A stretch of 64,000 nucleotides of DNA, from assembly GCA_023441055.1 (NCBI GenBank), contig JAEZQY010000041.1:1-64000 (forward strand), given 5' to 3'. This document shows positions 53,514 through 61,620 of this stretch, piece after piece; position 1 is the stretch's first letter, and every line of letters starts with the position of its first letter. The translations under genes were made by a program, and so were the position numbers. Under the pieces are notes generated by a model that did no database searches, was not told the origin of the DNA, and saw nothing but the letters and a program-made list of their open reading frames with translations. The DNA is from Bacillota bacterium. Lineage in GTDB: Bacteria > Bacillota > Bacilli > Paenibacillales > UBA4045.

Positions 53514-54617
53514 TCATGACAAAGCCATGGCCTTAATATTGTGTGCCGCATTGTGGTCACGGTCATGCACGGTATGACAGATTGGGCATTCCCACATTCG
53601 AATATTCAAATCTTTCACCTCTGCATGCTTGTTCCCGCAGACGTGACACGTTTGACTTGTTGGAGCGAAGGTTGGAGCTTCTTTGATCGTGCGGCCATAC
53701 CACTTTGCTTTATAGTGCAGTTGCCGGCTCATTTCGCCCCAGGAAGCATCTGCGATATGCTTAGCGAGTTGGCGTTTCTTCATCATGTTCATGATACGCA
53801 GCTCTTCGATACAGATCGTTTGGTTCTCACGTATCCATATCGTCGTCTGCTTATGTATCCCATCTAGTCGGCTGTTGCGTATTTTCTCGTATATTTGGGC
53901 AACTTTACGCTTAGCCTTGTGCCAGTTTCTCCCGCCTTTCTGCCTTCTGGCGAGGATACGCTGCCACTTCGCTAGCAATTGCTCATACAGCAGCGTATAT
54001 CTTGGATTGTCTATAGCCAGGCCTTCTGTGGTCATGGCCAGCTGCTTGATGCCCACATCAATACCAAGTGTGCGATCTGTCTGAGGAAGCGGCTGGATGT
54101 CCACCTCGCAAACGACTGCCGCAAACCACTTTCCGCTTGGGGCTAGGCGTAAGGTCGCCGATAAGATCCGGCCCTCGAGCTCTCTTGACTTGGCGAAGCG
54201 CACCCACCCCAGCTTAGGAAGCTGCAGATGATCTCCCCTCACACCAATGTTGCCATTCGTATACCGGGTCGTATAGCTTTGTACCGGATGCTTGCAGCTT
54301 TTGAATCGAGGCGCATCATTCTGCTTCTTAAAGAAGCGATCGAACGCATCAGCTAGATGGCGTACAGACGACTGCAGAGCGATGCTGTCTACTTCCTTCA
54401 GCCAAGTCCACTCTCGCTTCATAGCGGGCAGCTCTGTTGCACAGGTGTTGTAGGATAACCCCTTCCCTGTTGTCTCATACGACTGATTCCATTTCCCCAG
54501 GAAGTGGTTGAACACAAAGCGGCAACAGCCCAATGTTCTGCGCAACTGAACGGTTTGTTCTTTTGTTGGATAGATGCGATAGTTGAACGTTTTATGCTGA
54601 AGCATCACCAATTTCAC
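53514..54617 (-). CDS. tnpB: TnpB RNA-guided endonuclease of the IS605 family
   Basis: A 367-residue TnpB. The RuvC-like residues are Asp in LGIDVGIKQLAMT, Glu in TICIEELRIMNM and Asp in DRDHNAAHN. The zinc ribbon is CHVCG...CPICH before the last motif. The N-terminal OrfB helix-turn-helix (IYPTKEQTVQLRRTLG, CCRFVFNHFL) is present. TnpB proteins cut DNA at sites matching the omega RNA guide next to a target-adjacent motif, which keeps the element in place. GTG 54617 or ATG 54605 could start it; the site is weak. All catalytic residues are intact. Confidence 0.93.
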   Translation of the reverse strand: MKLVMLQHKTFNYRIYPTKEQTVQLRRTLGCCRFVFNHFLGKWNQSYETTGKGLSYNTCATELPAMKREWTWLKEVDSIALQSSVRHLADAFDRFFKKQNDAPRFKSCKHPVQSYTTRYTNGNIGVRGDHLQLPKLGWVRFAKSRELEGRILSATLRLAPSGKWFAAVVCEVDIQPLPQTDRTLGIDVGIKQLAMTTEGLAIDNPRYTLLYEQLLAKWQRILARRQKGGRNWHKAKRKVAQIYEKIRNSRLDGIHKQTTIWIRENQTICIEELRIMNMMKKRQLAKHIADASWGEMSRQLHYKAKWYGRTIKEAPTFAPTSQTCHVCGNKHAEVKDLNIRMWECPICHTVHDRDHNAAHNIKAMALS

Positions 54618-55047
54618 CGCCTAGGCGTAGAGAGCATCTTTATGCCAATATATGTTATATTATAGCACATATGTTCGTGTATGATCAACTGCGAAATTCC
54701 CGATTCATCTCTCGCCTACGCTCTCACTTCGTGAGTAAGGTAGCTTTGAGGCAGGAGTATTCTCGGTGTTGTGATAAAAATCGAGCTTAGCAGGGTTGAA
54801 ATGACGGTGTATGTTACGATGTCATCCAGCTGCATCACAGTTGTGCTCGTATTCCCGCTATAGGCGGTCTTCCATAGATAGACGATGGCCAGCATGATGA
54901 TCATCTGCGTGCCTACCGCAGCGAAAACCTCAAAGCGGTAAGCGATCGTGGTCAATATTCGCATCTTGGCAATGTACCAGTAAGCTTGCAGCATGACACA
55001 GTCCTTTCCGCATATCGTTGTCTTAGAGAGAGCCGCCTATGTCAGTC

Positions 55048-56139
55048 CTACCCGAGCGAGGCCAGATAATCCTTCCTGAACTCCGCCAGCTCCACAGTCC
55101 GCCTAGCCAGCGCCGCCTGATGAATAGCCTCCAGCACTTCCTGGTTCGCATAGCCGTCCGCGAAGACAGGCAGGCCGTCGCGCCCTTGTCCGCGCAGCAT
55201 ATCGAAGAAATCCTGCAGCTGACCGACTACGTATTCATGAGGCACGCGATGCAGTTCCCTCACTACGCAGGATGGGTCCTCTGGATTCGGACGAATCCAG
55301 GTTAATTGTTCTGGCTGCTCGCAGCAGACCGATATCGTGCCCAACTCGCCATACAGCGTCACCTCCAGCTGATTGCCCGATCCGTAGGCGTTCCGCGACG
55401 TCTGGAACATCCCGGTAACGTCGCCCTCCAGCGTCGCCATGAATCCGCTGAAGTCATCGATGCCAACCGGAATCATCTGATTAGAATTTGGATCGCGGCG
55501 CTCGGAGACCAGATTCTTCAGCACAGCGGACACCTCGTCGAACTCGCCGACCAGATAGCGCGCCGCGTCCACCATATGCGTGCCCAGATCTGCCAATACG
55601 CCTGTACCGCTGAGCTCCTCGCTATAACGCCAGTTCATCGGCGTCTGGTACACGGGAACTCCCCAGGATTGCAGATATTGTACGAAGATGTGGCGTATCG
55701 GACCGAGCTTGCCTTGCCGCAAGAGCTCGCGCGCGTAGCGGAAGGACGCGATATAGCGATAGGAATAGCCGACCATACCCGATACTTGCTGCTTGCTGTA
55801 CAATTCGTTCAACGCATACGCTTCCTCGAATGTGCGCGTGAACGGCTTCTCTGTCATGAATGGCTTCTGATGCGCCAGGCAGCTCGCGACAATCTCGGCG
55901 TGGACATGGTTGGGCGTGACGTTCAGCACGGCCTCCACGTCCTGATCGGCGATCAAGTCCGCATAGTGCTGATAACGCTTGTCGTCGACGATACCTAGTT
56001 TATCGGCCATGCGTTCCAGCACATCTGATGCAATGTCGCATACTGCGACTATCCGAACGCCCTCCAGCTTCTTGATATGCTCTAAGTGTGAATGGAACAT
56101 ACCGCCCAAGCCGACGACACCTACTTTAATTTCATTCAT
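55048..56139 (-). CDS. Gfo/Idh/MocA family oxidoreductase
   Basis: A 363-residue NAD(P)-dependent sugar or inositol dehydrogenase relative. The start at 56139 is supported by GGGGGAGG; a longer frame to 56220 would begin in the repeat cluster. The N-terminal Rossmann segment is VGVVGLGGMFHSHLEHIKK, followed by TEKPFTRTFEEA with the conserved Lys (EKP). The C-terminal domain carries the DLGTHMVDAARYLVGE segment. The substrate is unknown. It precedes the broken ABC-2 operon by about 50 bases and may share its promoter. Confidence 0.92.
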   Translation of the reverse strand: MNEIKVGVVGLGGMFHSHLEHIKKLEGVRIVAVCDIASDVLERMADKLGIVDDKRYQHYADLIADQDVEAVLNVTPNHVHAEIVASCLAHQKPFMTEKPFTRTFEEAYALNELYSKQQVSGMVGYSYRYIASFRYARELLRQGKLGPIRHIFVQYLQSWGVPVYQTPMNWRYSEELSGTGVLADLGTHMVDAARYLVGEFDEVSAVLKNLVSERRDPNSNQMIPVGIDDFSGFMATLEGDVTGMFQTSRNAYGSGNQLEVTLYGELGTISVCCEQPEQLTWIRPNPEDPSCVVRELHRVPHEYVVGQLQDFFDMLRGQGRDGLPVFADGYANQEVLEAIHQAALARRTVELAEFRKDYLASLG

Positions 56140-56153
56140 CTCCTGTACCTCCC

Positions 56154-56290
56154 CCTCGTGAATAAACATTGTGACAAACCCTAGCGATTTACTCGCATCC
56201 AATGAAAGTGGAGCTTTCACGAGTAAACGCTGAGGTGATTTATTCGCAGCCGTCTTGACGTGTCCTCGTGAATAAACATTGTGACTAACC
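56154..56290. repeat. Intergenic repeat cluster with 27-bp direct repeats and nested hairpin
   Basis: A 27-base sequence starting CCTCGTGAATAAACATTGTG occurs at 56154-56180 and 56264-56290 with one mismatch. Between them lies a hairpin: TTTACTCG (56188-56195) pairs with CGAGTAAA (56220-56227) and TGAAAG with CTTTCA inside it. Five copies of a TTTAYTC(R)CG-like motif occur in 125 bases in alternating orientation (56156, 56188, 56220, 56239 and 56266). The unit may be a mobile miniature element or a cluster of operators upstream of the dehydrogenase. Confidence 0.7.
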
Positions 56291-56304
56291 TCGTCCCCTC
56301 ATTT

Positions 56305-56345
56305 ATAAAACTCCCTATACCATTGAACGCAATGGTATAGGGAGG
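56305..56345 (-). terminator. Rho-independent terminator of the second sugar transporter operon
   Basis: CTCCCTATACCATT and AATGGTATAGGGAG form a 14-bp perfect stem on the minus strand after the binding protein gene, followed by TTTTATAA. Confidence 0.9.
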
Positions 56346-56370
56346 GTATTGCGCGAATCACATGTTATAC

Positions 56371-57900
56371 TTATTTATTCTTCGCCCACTCATCCAGCTG
56401 TCTTTGCTTCTCGGCAATGATCTTGTCGCTGCCAGCGGCCTTCATTCTCTCCAGATACTTTGGAATCATCTCCTCAGGATCTACAGAGCCCGTCACGATG
56501 ACGAATTTGAATTCCTTCTCCACGTTGCTCACCGCGGCGATCTCATTCTTGACCGGCTCGGTATCGAAGGCGAAGCCCAGCGCGCGCGACTTCTCTGCGC
56601 TCTCGTTATAATCAATGTAGGATTGCCACTTGTTCGGATCCTCGCTCACCCATACATGAGTCAGCGGCAGGTTCCCGATCATCCAGTTCATCGATACGGG
56701 ATAGCCTGTTGTAGTAGCATCCACTCCCGGCGCGTAGTCGATGATATTGCCTTCCTTGATTGCGTAATGCGTGCCTTCAATTCCGTTAATGAGCAGGTTC
56801 AATAGCTTAGCATCCGAATACAAGAGATTCATGAACATCATCGCTCTTGCCGGATCCTTCGATGTGCGGGAGACGGCGATTAATGCGCTTGTCGCGTCCG
56901 TAGTCGATGTGAATGGCGTTGCAATCTGCACAACTTCCAATCCCATACCCATGCCCTTCTCATTCTCGAGAACCCAGCCCGGCTTGTAGGAGTTGGTCTG
57001 CGCGAAGGCTTTGCCCGCTCTGAACTGTGGACCGGTATCGCCTACCGTTGCCGCGTCTTGATTGACATACCCGGCCAGATACCATTTGCGCATCAGCTTG
57101 GCATATTCCATATACTTGGGATCTTCTACCTTATTAATGACGGTCAGGCCTTCGCCATGACGCAGCAGCTCGCCAGGACCATCGCCCAGAATATCATAAT
57201 AGCCATAGTCCAAGATGCTCGCCGATGGCGCTCCCCCGCCTGTCGTTAAGAACGGCGTGACATCAGGCTCATTCTCCTTAATGGTCTTGAACAGCGGTTC
57301 CATATCTTCTAATTCCTTGATTGCTGAGAGGTCAAAGTTATATTTCTTAACCAAGTCCTTGTTCAATGTAAGGCCCTTATCTGCCGCGAATTCCTTATTC
57401 GCTACCATGGCGTACAGCTTGCCATTGACTCTAGCCGCGTCTACAATTTCGGGGTCGATTGCATCCAGGAACGCTTGGCCGTATTCGTTGACCAGATCAT
57501 CGATGGCCATGAAGTCGCCCTTACCGACCGAATTCGTATAGCCGAACCAGCCCGCAGAGAACATCAGATCGAACGGCTCGCTGGACGCGAACATCAGGTT
57601 CTTCTTCTCGTCCCAAGCTCCCCAATCTATATAATGGAGATTCAACGTCGCGTTGATCTTCTCTTTAAGAATCTTGTTCATCTCACCGACAACCAGGTCA
57701 TGATCCTTCTGTGGCGAACCTGGCATAACTAACTTAACTTCATAAGGCTCCAACTTCGATGTGTCTACCGGTGACGCGAGAGTCTTAACCGTTTCTTTCG
57801 AACCCCCCGTATTGCTGTTAGTATTGCTGCAACCTACGACTACAGCAACCGTTAACAAAATTAGCAGTAACATCTTCACGCTTTTACTGATCGTCCTCAT
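56371..57900 (-). CDS. ABC transporter substrate-binding lipoprotein, LipO/family 1
   Basis: A 509-residue binding protein. ATG 57900 follows GGGAGG by 7 bases. The lipoprotein signal ends LTVAVVVGCSN, placing it on the outer membrane face. Features of the DUF3502-containing LipO group are visible, such as DLMFSAGWFGYTNSVGKGDF and a C-terminal LERMKAAGSDKIIAE. It is last in the operon after two permeases, under the YesMN pair just upstream. The ligand is probably an oligosaccharide. Confidence 0.92.
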   Translation of the reverse strand: MRTISKSVKMLLLILLTVAVVVGCSNTNSNTGGSKETVKTLASPVDTSKLEPYEVKLVMPGSPQKDHDLVVGEMNKILKEKINATLNLHYIDWGAWDEKKNLMFASSEPFDLMFSAGWFGYTNSVGKGDFMAIDDLVNEYGQAFLDAIDPEIVDAARVNGKLYAMVANKEFAADKGLTLNKDLVKKYNFDLSAIKELEDMEPLFKTIKENEPDVTPFLTTGGGAPSASILDYGYYDILGDGPGELLRHGEGLTVINKVEDPKYMEYAKLMRKWYLAGYVNQDAATVGDTGPQFRAGKAFAQTNSYKPGWVLENEKGMGMGLEVVQIATPFTSTTDATSALIAVSRTSKDPARAMMFMNLLYSDAKLLNLLINGIEGTHYAIKEGNIIDYAPGVDATTTGYPVSMNWMIGNLPLTHVWVSEDPNKWQSYIDYNESAEKSRALGFAFDTEPVKNEIAAVSNVEKEFKFVIVTGSVDPEEMIPKYLERMKAAGSDKIIAEKQRQLDEWAKNK

Positions 57901-57959
57901 TTGTTGACCTCCCAATAGATTAATTGTGTATATGCTAACTAGAATAAGTGATTCTAGGA

Positions 57960-58847
57960 TTAGCCTTTCACAGCGCCGATCGTCAAGCCTTGAATAATGT
58001 ACTTCTGGAAGAAGGGGTAGGCCAGGATGATCGGTCCAATCCCGATGACGGCCATCGCCATCCGGACAGTTTCGTGCGGAATTAGAGCTAGCAATCTGGT
58101 CTGATTCGAATTGCCAGGCGTATTGAAGATCACATTGATGTCCATCAAAATCTTATTAAGCAAGTATTGAAGACTATATAGACTACGGTTATTGATGAAG
58201 ATCAAGCTATTCCACCAATCATTCCAGTACGCCAATGTTGTGAACAGGCCGATGGTTGCGAGTACTGGCAAGGATAATCGCAGAATGATCTGGAAGAAGA
58301 TGCGGAACTCGCTTGCGCCGTCCATCTGCGCGCATTCGATTAATTCCGGCGGAATCGTATTGGTGAAGAATGTTCTCATGATGATGATGTTCCATCCGCC
58401 GAGCAGCAGCCCTGGCACGATTAAGGCCAGCAAGGAATCGTTAATACCCAGAAACTTGGTGTACACCAGATACCAGGGTACCAGCCCGCCGCCGAACAGC
58501 ATCGTGAAGAAGACATAGAAGGTCAGTCCTGTGCGGAATGGGAAGTCCTTCCGGGATAACGGGTAAGCATATAGGGCCGTTAAGAAGAGACTGACCGATG
58601 TGCCTACAACCGTAACGAATACTGTAATCAAGTAGGCATTCAGAATGGTGCTCGGATCATTGAACAGGAATGTATATGCAGCTAGACTGAACTTCTCCGG
58701 GAATAAGGAGTAGCCATTGATTGCAAGGGTCCGTTCGTCCGTGAAGGATATGACCAGCACCAGAAGAAGCGGAATTAACGTTACGGCTACATAGACAATA
58801 AAGATCAGGTGGAGGAGCAGCTGCACATTTGATTTTGTCTTCAACAT
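57960..58847 (-). CDS. Carbohydrate ABC permease, LplC/YtcP type
   Basis: A 295-residue permease with six membrane segments, EAA loop CAQMDGASEFRIFFQIILRL, and the family end QGLTIGAVKG. CGGAGGAA precedes the ATG. It works with the LplB-type permease encoded 13 bases upstream and an unlinked ATPase. Confidence 0.93.
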   Translation of the reverse strand: MLKTKSNVQLLLHLIFIVYVAVTLIPLLLVLVISFTDERTLAINGYSLFPEKFSLAAYTFLFNDPSTILNAYLITVFVTVVGTSVSLFLTALYAYPLSRKDFPFRTGLTFYVFFTMLFGGGLVPWYLVYTKFLGINDSLLALIVPGLLLGGWNIIIMRTFFTNTIPPELIECAQMDGASEFRIFFQIILRLSLPVLATIGLFTTLAYWNDWWNSLIFINNRSLYSLQYLLNKILMDINVIFNTPGNSNQTRLLALIPHETVRMAMAVIGIGPIILAYPFFQKYIIQGLTIGAVKG

Positions 58848-58860
58848 AAGAGTTCCTCCG

Positions 58861-59826
58861 CTAGAATAAGGCGTTTTCCGGGTTGATTTTTCTTACCAAG
58901 TAATTCGTTCCGAGAACCAGGAAGAATCCCACGATCGATTGATATAGACCAGCTGCAGCAGCCATGCCGACATTCCCCATCTGCAACAACGCACGGTACA
59001 CATAGGTGTCGATAACATTAGTGGTTGATAAGATCGCCCCTTGATTCAGCGTCACTTGATAGAACAGTCCGAAATCGGCGCGGAATATACCGCCTACAGC
59101 CAGAATAAACAAGATGATAATGACCGGTGTGATGAGCGGAATTGTGATCGATCGGATCTGTTGGAATCGGGATGCGCCGTCCAGCGTGGCCGCCTCGTAA
59201 TATTCATGGTTAATGCCCATGATGGCAGCCAGATAGATAACACTCGCATAGCCAACGTTCTTCCATGTATTCACAGCTACGAGAATATAGGGCCAGTACT
59301 TGGGCTGGCTGAACCAGGCTATCGGATCCATTCCCAGCGGCTGCAGGACCAACCTGTTAATAAACCCATATTCGATGCTCAGGAAGCTGTAGGACAAGTA
59401 GCCGACGATGACCCATGACAGCAGGGATGGGATAATGATCACACTTTGGTATATTCTGGAGAGTAGTCTGAGTCTAATTTCATTGAGCAGCAGTGCCACT
59501 GTGACGGCAAGCGTGATATTCAGGCATATGAACACAGCGTTATACAGCACGGTGTTCCGTGTAATGATGAAGGCATCGTCCGTGCTGAACAAGAACTCGA
59601 AATTACTGAGGCCTACCCAATCGCTGGCCCATATGCCCACTGCGTAATTGATATCCTTGAAGGCGATTACAATTCCGAACATCGGCAGGTAATTATTGAT
59701 GAAGATATACACGAAGCCCGGCAGTATCATTATTAGAAGCGCCTTGTACTTCTTCACTTTGAACCAGAATGTTTGCTTACGCACTGCGGTCGGCTTTGAT
59801 TGAACTGCAACTGGTGTTGGTATCAA
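58861..59826 (-). CDS. Carbohydrate ABC permease, LplB type
   Basis: A 321-residue permease; the TTG at 59826 with AGGAGG 6 bases upstream is preferred over the ATG further out at 59871. Six membrane segments, the N-terminal PGFVYIFINNYLPMFGIVIA segment and EAA loop AATLDGASRFQQIRSITIPL are typical. It is the first gene of the transporter operon. The upstream 120 bases hold a promoter region and the regulator terminator at 59944-59970. Confidence 0.93.
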   Translation of the reverse strand: MIPTPVAVQSKPTAVRKQTFWFKVKKYKALLIMILPGFVYIFINNYLPMFGIVIAFKDINYAVGIWASDWVGLSNFEFLFSTDDAFIITRNTVLYNAVFICLNITLAVTVALLLNEIRLRLLSRIYQSVIIIPSLLSWVIVGYLSYSFLSIEYGFINRLVLQPLGMDPIAWFSQPKYWPYILVAVNTWKNVGYASVIYLAAIMGINHEYYEAATLDGASRFQQIRSITIPLITPVIIILFILAVGGIFRADFGLFYQVTLNQGAILSTTNVIDTYVYRALLQMGNVGMAAAAGLYQSIVGFFLVLGTNYLVRKINPENALF

Positions 59827-59943
59827 GTTGCCCCTCCTGTTCACCATCTCTATTCGGTATATTACGATCATATCGGTTAACTCGAAGGCCGGCTACTTGT
59901 TAAATATCTTCCGATATACGAAATGTGACATCTGCAAAAACAC

Positions 59944-59970
59944 AAAAAGTCGACCGTTCAAGTCGACTTT
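59944..59970 (-). terminator. Rho-independent terminator of the YesMN operon
   Basis: AAGTCGAC and GTCGACTT form an 8-bp perfect stem around a 7-base loop, followed by TTTGTGTTTTTG on the minus strand. It separates the regulators from the transporter genes. Confidence 0.85.
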
Positions 59971-59994
59971 CCGAGGCCCCTCTATGTAACGTAT

Positions 59995-61620
59995 CTAAGA
60001 CTCCCTCTTATGTTCTCTATGAAACTGTCTGCGGTAATCCTGCGGATTCATCCCGTAGAATCTACGGAACATCTTGGAGAAATGAGAGAAATTCGTGTAA
60101 TGGAACGACTTCGCGATATTGCTGATCATCTCATCTGAGTGGATCAGCAGATCTCTTACTGTCCGCATGCGCTCCTGCGCGATGAAGTCGGTTAAGCTGA
60201 TACCCGCCTCCTTCTTGAACAGCCTCGACAGGTACGAGGAATTAACATGAGCGAAGTTCGCAAGCTCTTCACGTGAGATCTCATCATAGAGATGATCTAT
60301 AATATAACCTTTCACCTTATCTACCACGGTCGACTCCCGCTCCACTACGGCAAGCTGCTCCGTCGCCATCCGTATAATTCGCTTGGTCCATTGCTGTAAT
60401 TGATCCAGTGATTTCACTGCCGCCGCTTGATCCAGCTCCTCGCCGCCAGTGAAGAGCATCTGGATCGTCACACCACGCTTATGGAGTACATAATACACCG
60501 TCTGAAGCAGGGAGTGATATAACGTGCGCAGCGTCTCCGTGGTGATCTTGGCTTCCTTGCGCAATTGCGCGAACATGTTGTCCGCTAGCGCGTCTAGCTC
60601 ACTCATCTTCCCCTGCTCCATCAGCTCAGACCACTCGAACAGAGCCGGCAGCTGCAGGGCCTCCATGTCCCTCAGCTGCTCCTTCGAGAACAGCACAGTC
60701 TGAGAGTGCGTGACATTGTTATGCTCCATCTGCAGGAGGACATTATAGGATTTCCACACGTTGCCCAGCGGCGTCCAATCTCCGATATAACAGGAGACAC
60801 GGCAATAGAAGTAGGCCGAACAGGCCTCAATATAGGAGGTGCAGCGCTGCTTCAATTGCTCATAAGTCACATTCGGCTTCTGCGCTTCATCGGCATAGAA
60901 CAGCACGAAGTGCGCACCGTTGCGATCCTGCAGAACCTGCCCAGGTGACTGACCCATAATAAGCTCCTCCGCGGCGTTCCTGAGCGCGTATTCCATCAGC
61001 TCTTCATCCTGCACATTCAGCTTCTTCGCCCATTGCTCAATGCTGATCATGATCAGCAGCGCCTTGCTGCCGATCGACAGCGGCATCTTGTAAGAATCTA
61101 TGGCATTCTGGATATGGCTCGATGTTGGAATGATCCGCTGCCAGAACAAGTCCTGCCAGAATCGCTCATAGATCACCGGCTTCTTCGACTCCCATAAATC
61201 CATATACTGCGAATAGGTCGCGCTTAATTGCTGCGTTCTCCTATCCTCAACGATCGTATCTAACGCATTCTTCGCAGTTTGACTGAGCAGCTCGAACTCT
61301 ACCGGCTTGAGCAGGTATTCGAAGCTGCCCATACGGATCGCCCGCTGGGCGTACTTGAAATCCGCATGGCAAGTCAGGAAGATAATCTGGATAGACGGAT
61401 TGTGACCTCTCACCCATTCCATCAGTTCAATCCCGTTGCCATCAGGCATCTCGATGTCACAGATGACGATATCGATCGGCGTGCCGGCGATGATCTCCTT
61501 GGCCTGCTCAGCGTTATAAGACTTATAGATTTCAGTTACCTCAAGGCTCTTCCAATCGACACCCTGCTCAATGCCTTCAACGGCAAACCATTCATCGTCC
61601 ACGATGAGAAGCTTATACAT
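59995..61620 (-). CDS. YesN-type response regulator with AraC output
   Basis: A 541-residue regulator: receiver with IVDDE, phospho-acceptor Asp55 in IVICDIEMPD and Lys in YLLKPVE. A long middle domain follows, then a C-terminal AraC double helix-turn-helix ending YTNFSHFSKMFRRFYGMNP. ATG 61620 overlaps the kinase stop and has GGAGGAG upstream. It probably activates the adjacent sugar transporter operon. Confidence 0.94.
   Translation of the reverse strand: MYKLLIVDDEWFAVEGIEQGVDWKSLEVTEIYKSYNAEQAKEIIAGTPIDIVICDIEMPDGNGIELMEWVRGHNPSIQIIFLTCHADFKYAQRAIRMGSFEYLLKPVEFELLSQTAKNALDTIVEDRRTQQLSATYSQYMDLWESKKPVIYERFWQDLFWQRIIPTSSHIQNAIDSYKMPLSIGSKALLIMISIEQWAKKLNVQDEELMEYALRNAAEELIMGQSPGQVLQDRNGAHFVLFYADEAQKPNVTYEQLKQRCTSYIEACSAYFYCRVSCYIGDWTPLGNVWKSYNVLLQMEHNNVTHSQTVLFSKEQLRDMEALQLPALFEWSELMEQGKMSELDALADNMFAQLRKEAKITTETLRTLYHSLLQTVYYVLHKRGVTIQMLFTGGEELDQAAAVKSLDQLQQWTKRIIRMATEQLAVVERESTVVDKVKGYIIDHLYDEISREELANFAHVNSSYLSRLFKKEAGISLTDFIAQERMRTVRDLLIHSDEMISNIAKSFHYTNFSHFSKMFRRFYGMNPQDYRRQFHREHKRES

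Larger units (their letters stand above)
53408..54734 (-). mobile_element. IS200/IS605-family TnpB-only element (IS1341-like)
   Basis: A 1327-base element carrying only tnpB. The left end follows TTAC of the interrupted gene and has the hairpin CTCAC-TTC-GTGAG at 54723-54735. The right end has the CCACCT-GTAG-AGGTGG hairpin (53421-53436) and finishes ...TGTTCAA on the minus strand. Removal restores the permease frame exactly, with no target duplication, as expected for single-strand transposition. There is no tnpA, so movement needs a TnpA from elsewhere. Confidence 0.88.
52834..54994 (-). pseudogene. ABC-2 family permease A (PF06182), split by an IS and a stop codon
   Basis: The N-terminal part (54994-54735) begins MLQAYWYIAKMRILTTIAYR and reads to PQSYLT. 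After removal of 53408-54734 it joins in frame to CEVQNTIYGKIREGQIVVDL and continues to VFSYSIL. There a TAG (53158-53160) interrupts the same frame, which resumes at MLSAIVGLIAF and ends at 52834, touching the permease B start (TAATG). Two independent lesions show the gene has been out of use. It would have formed the exporter with permease B and the ATPase. Confidence 0.88.

Noticed and set aside
53158..53517. A 119-codon frame that could be called a small membrane protein
   Set aside because: Its first third is the right end of the tnpB element read through into the middle of the broken permease; it is a chimera.
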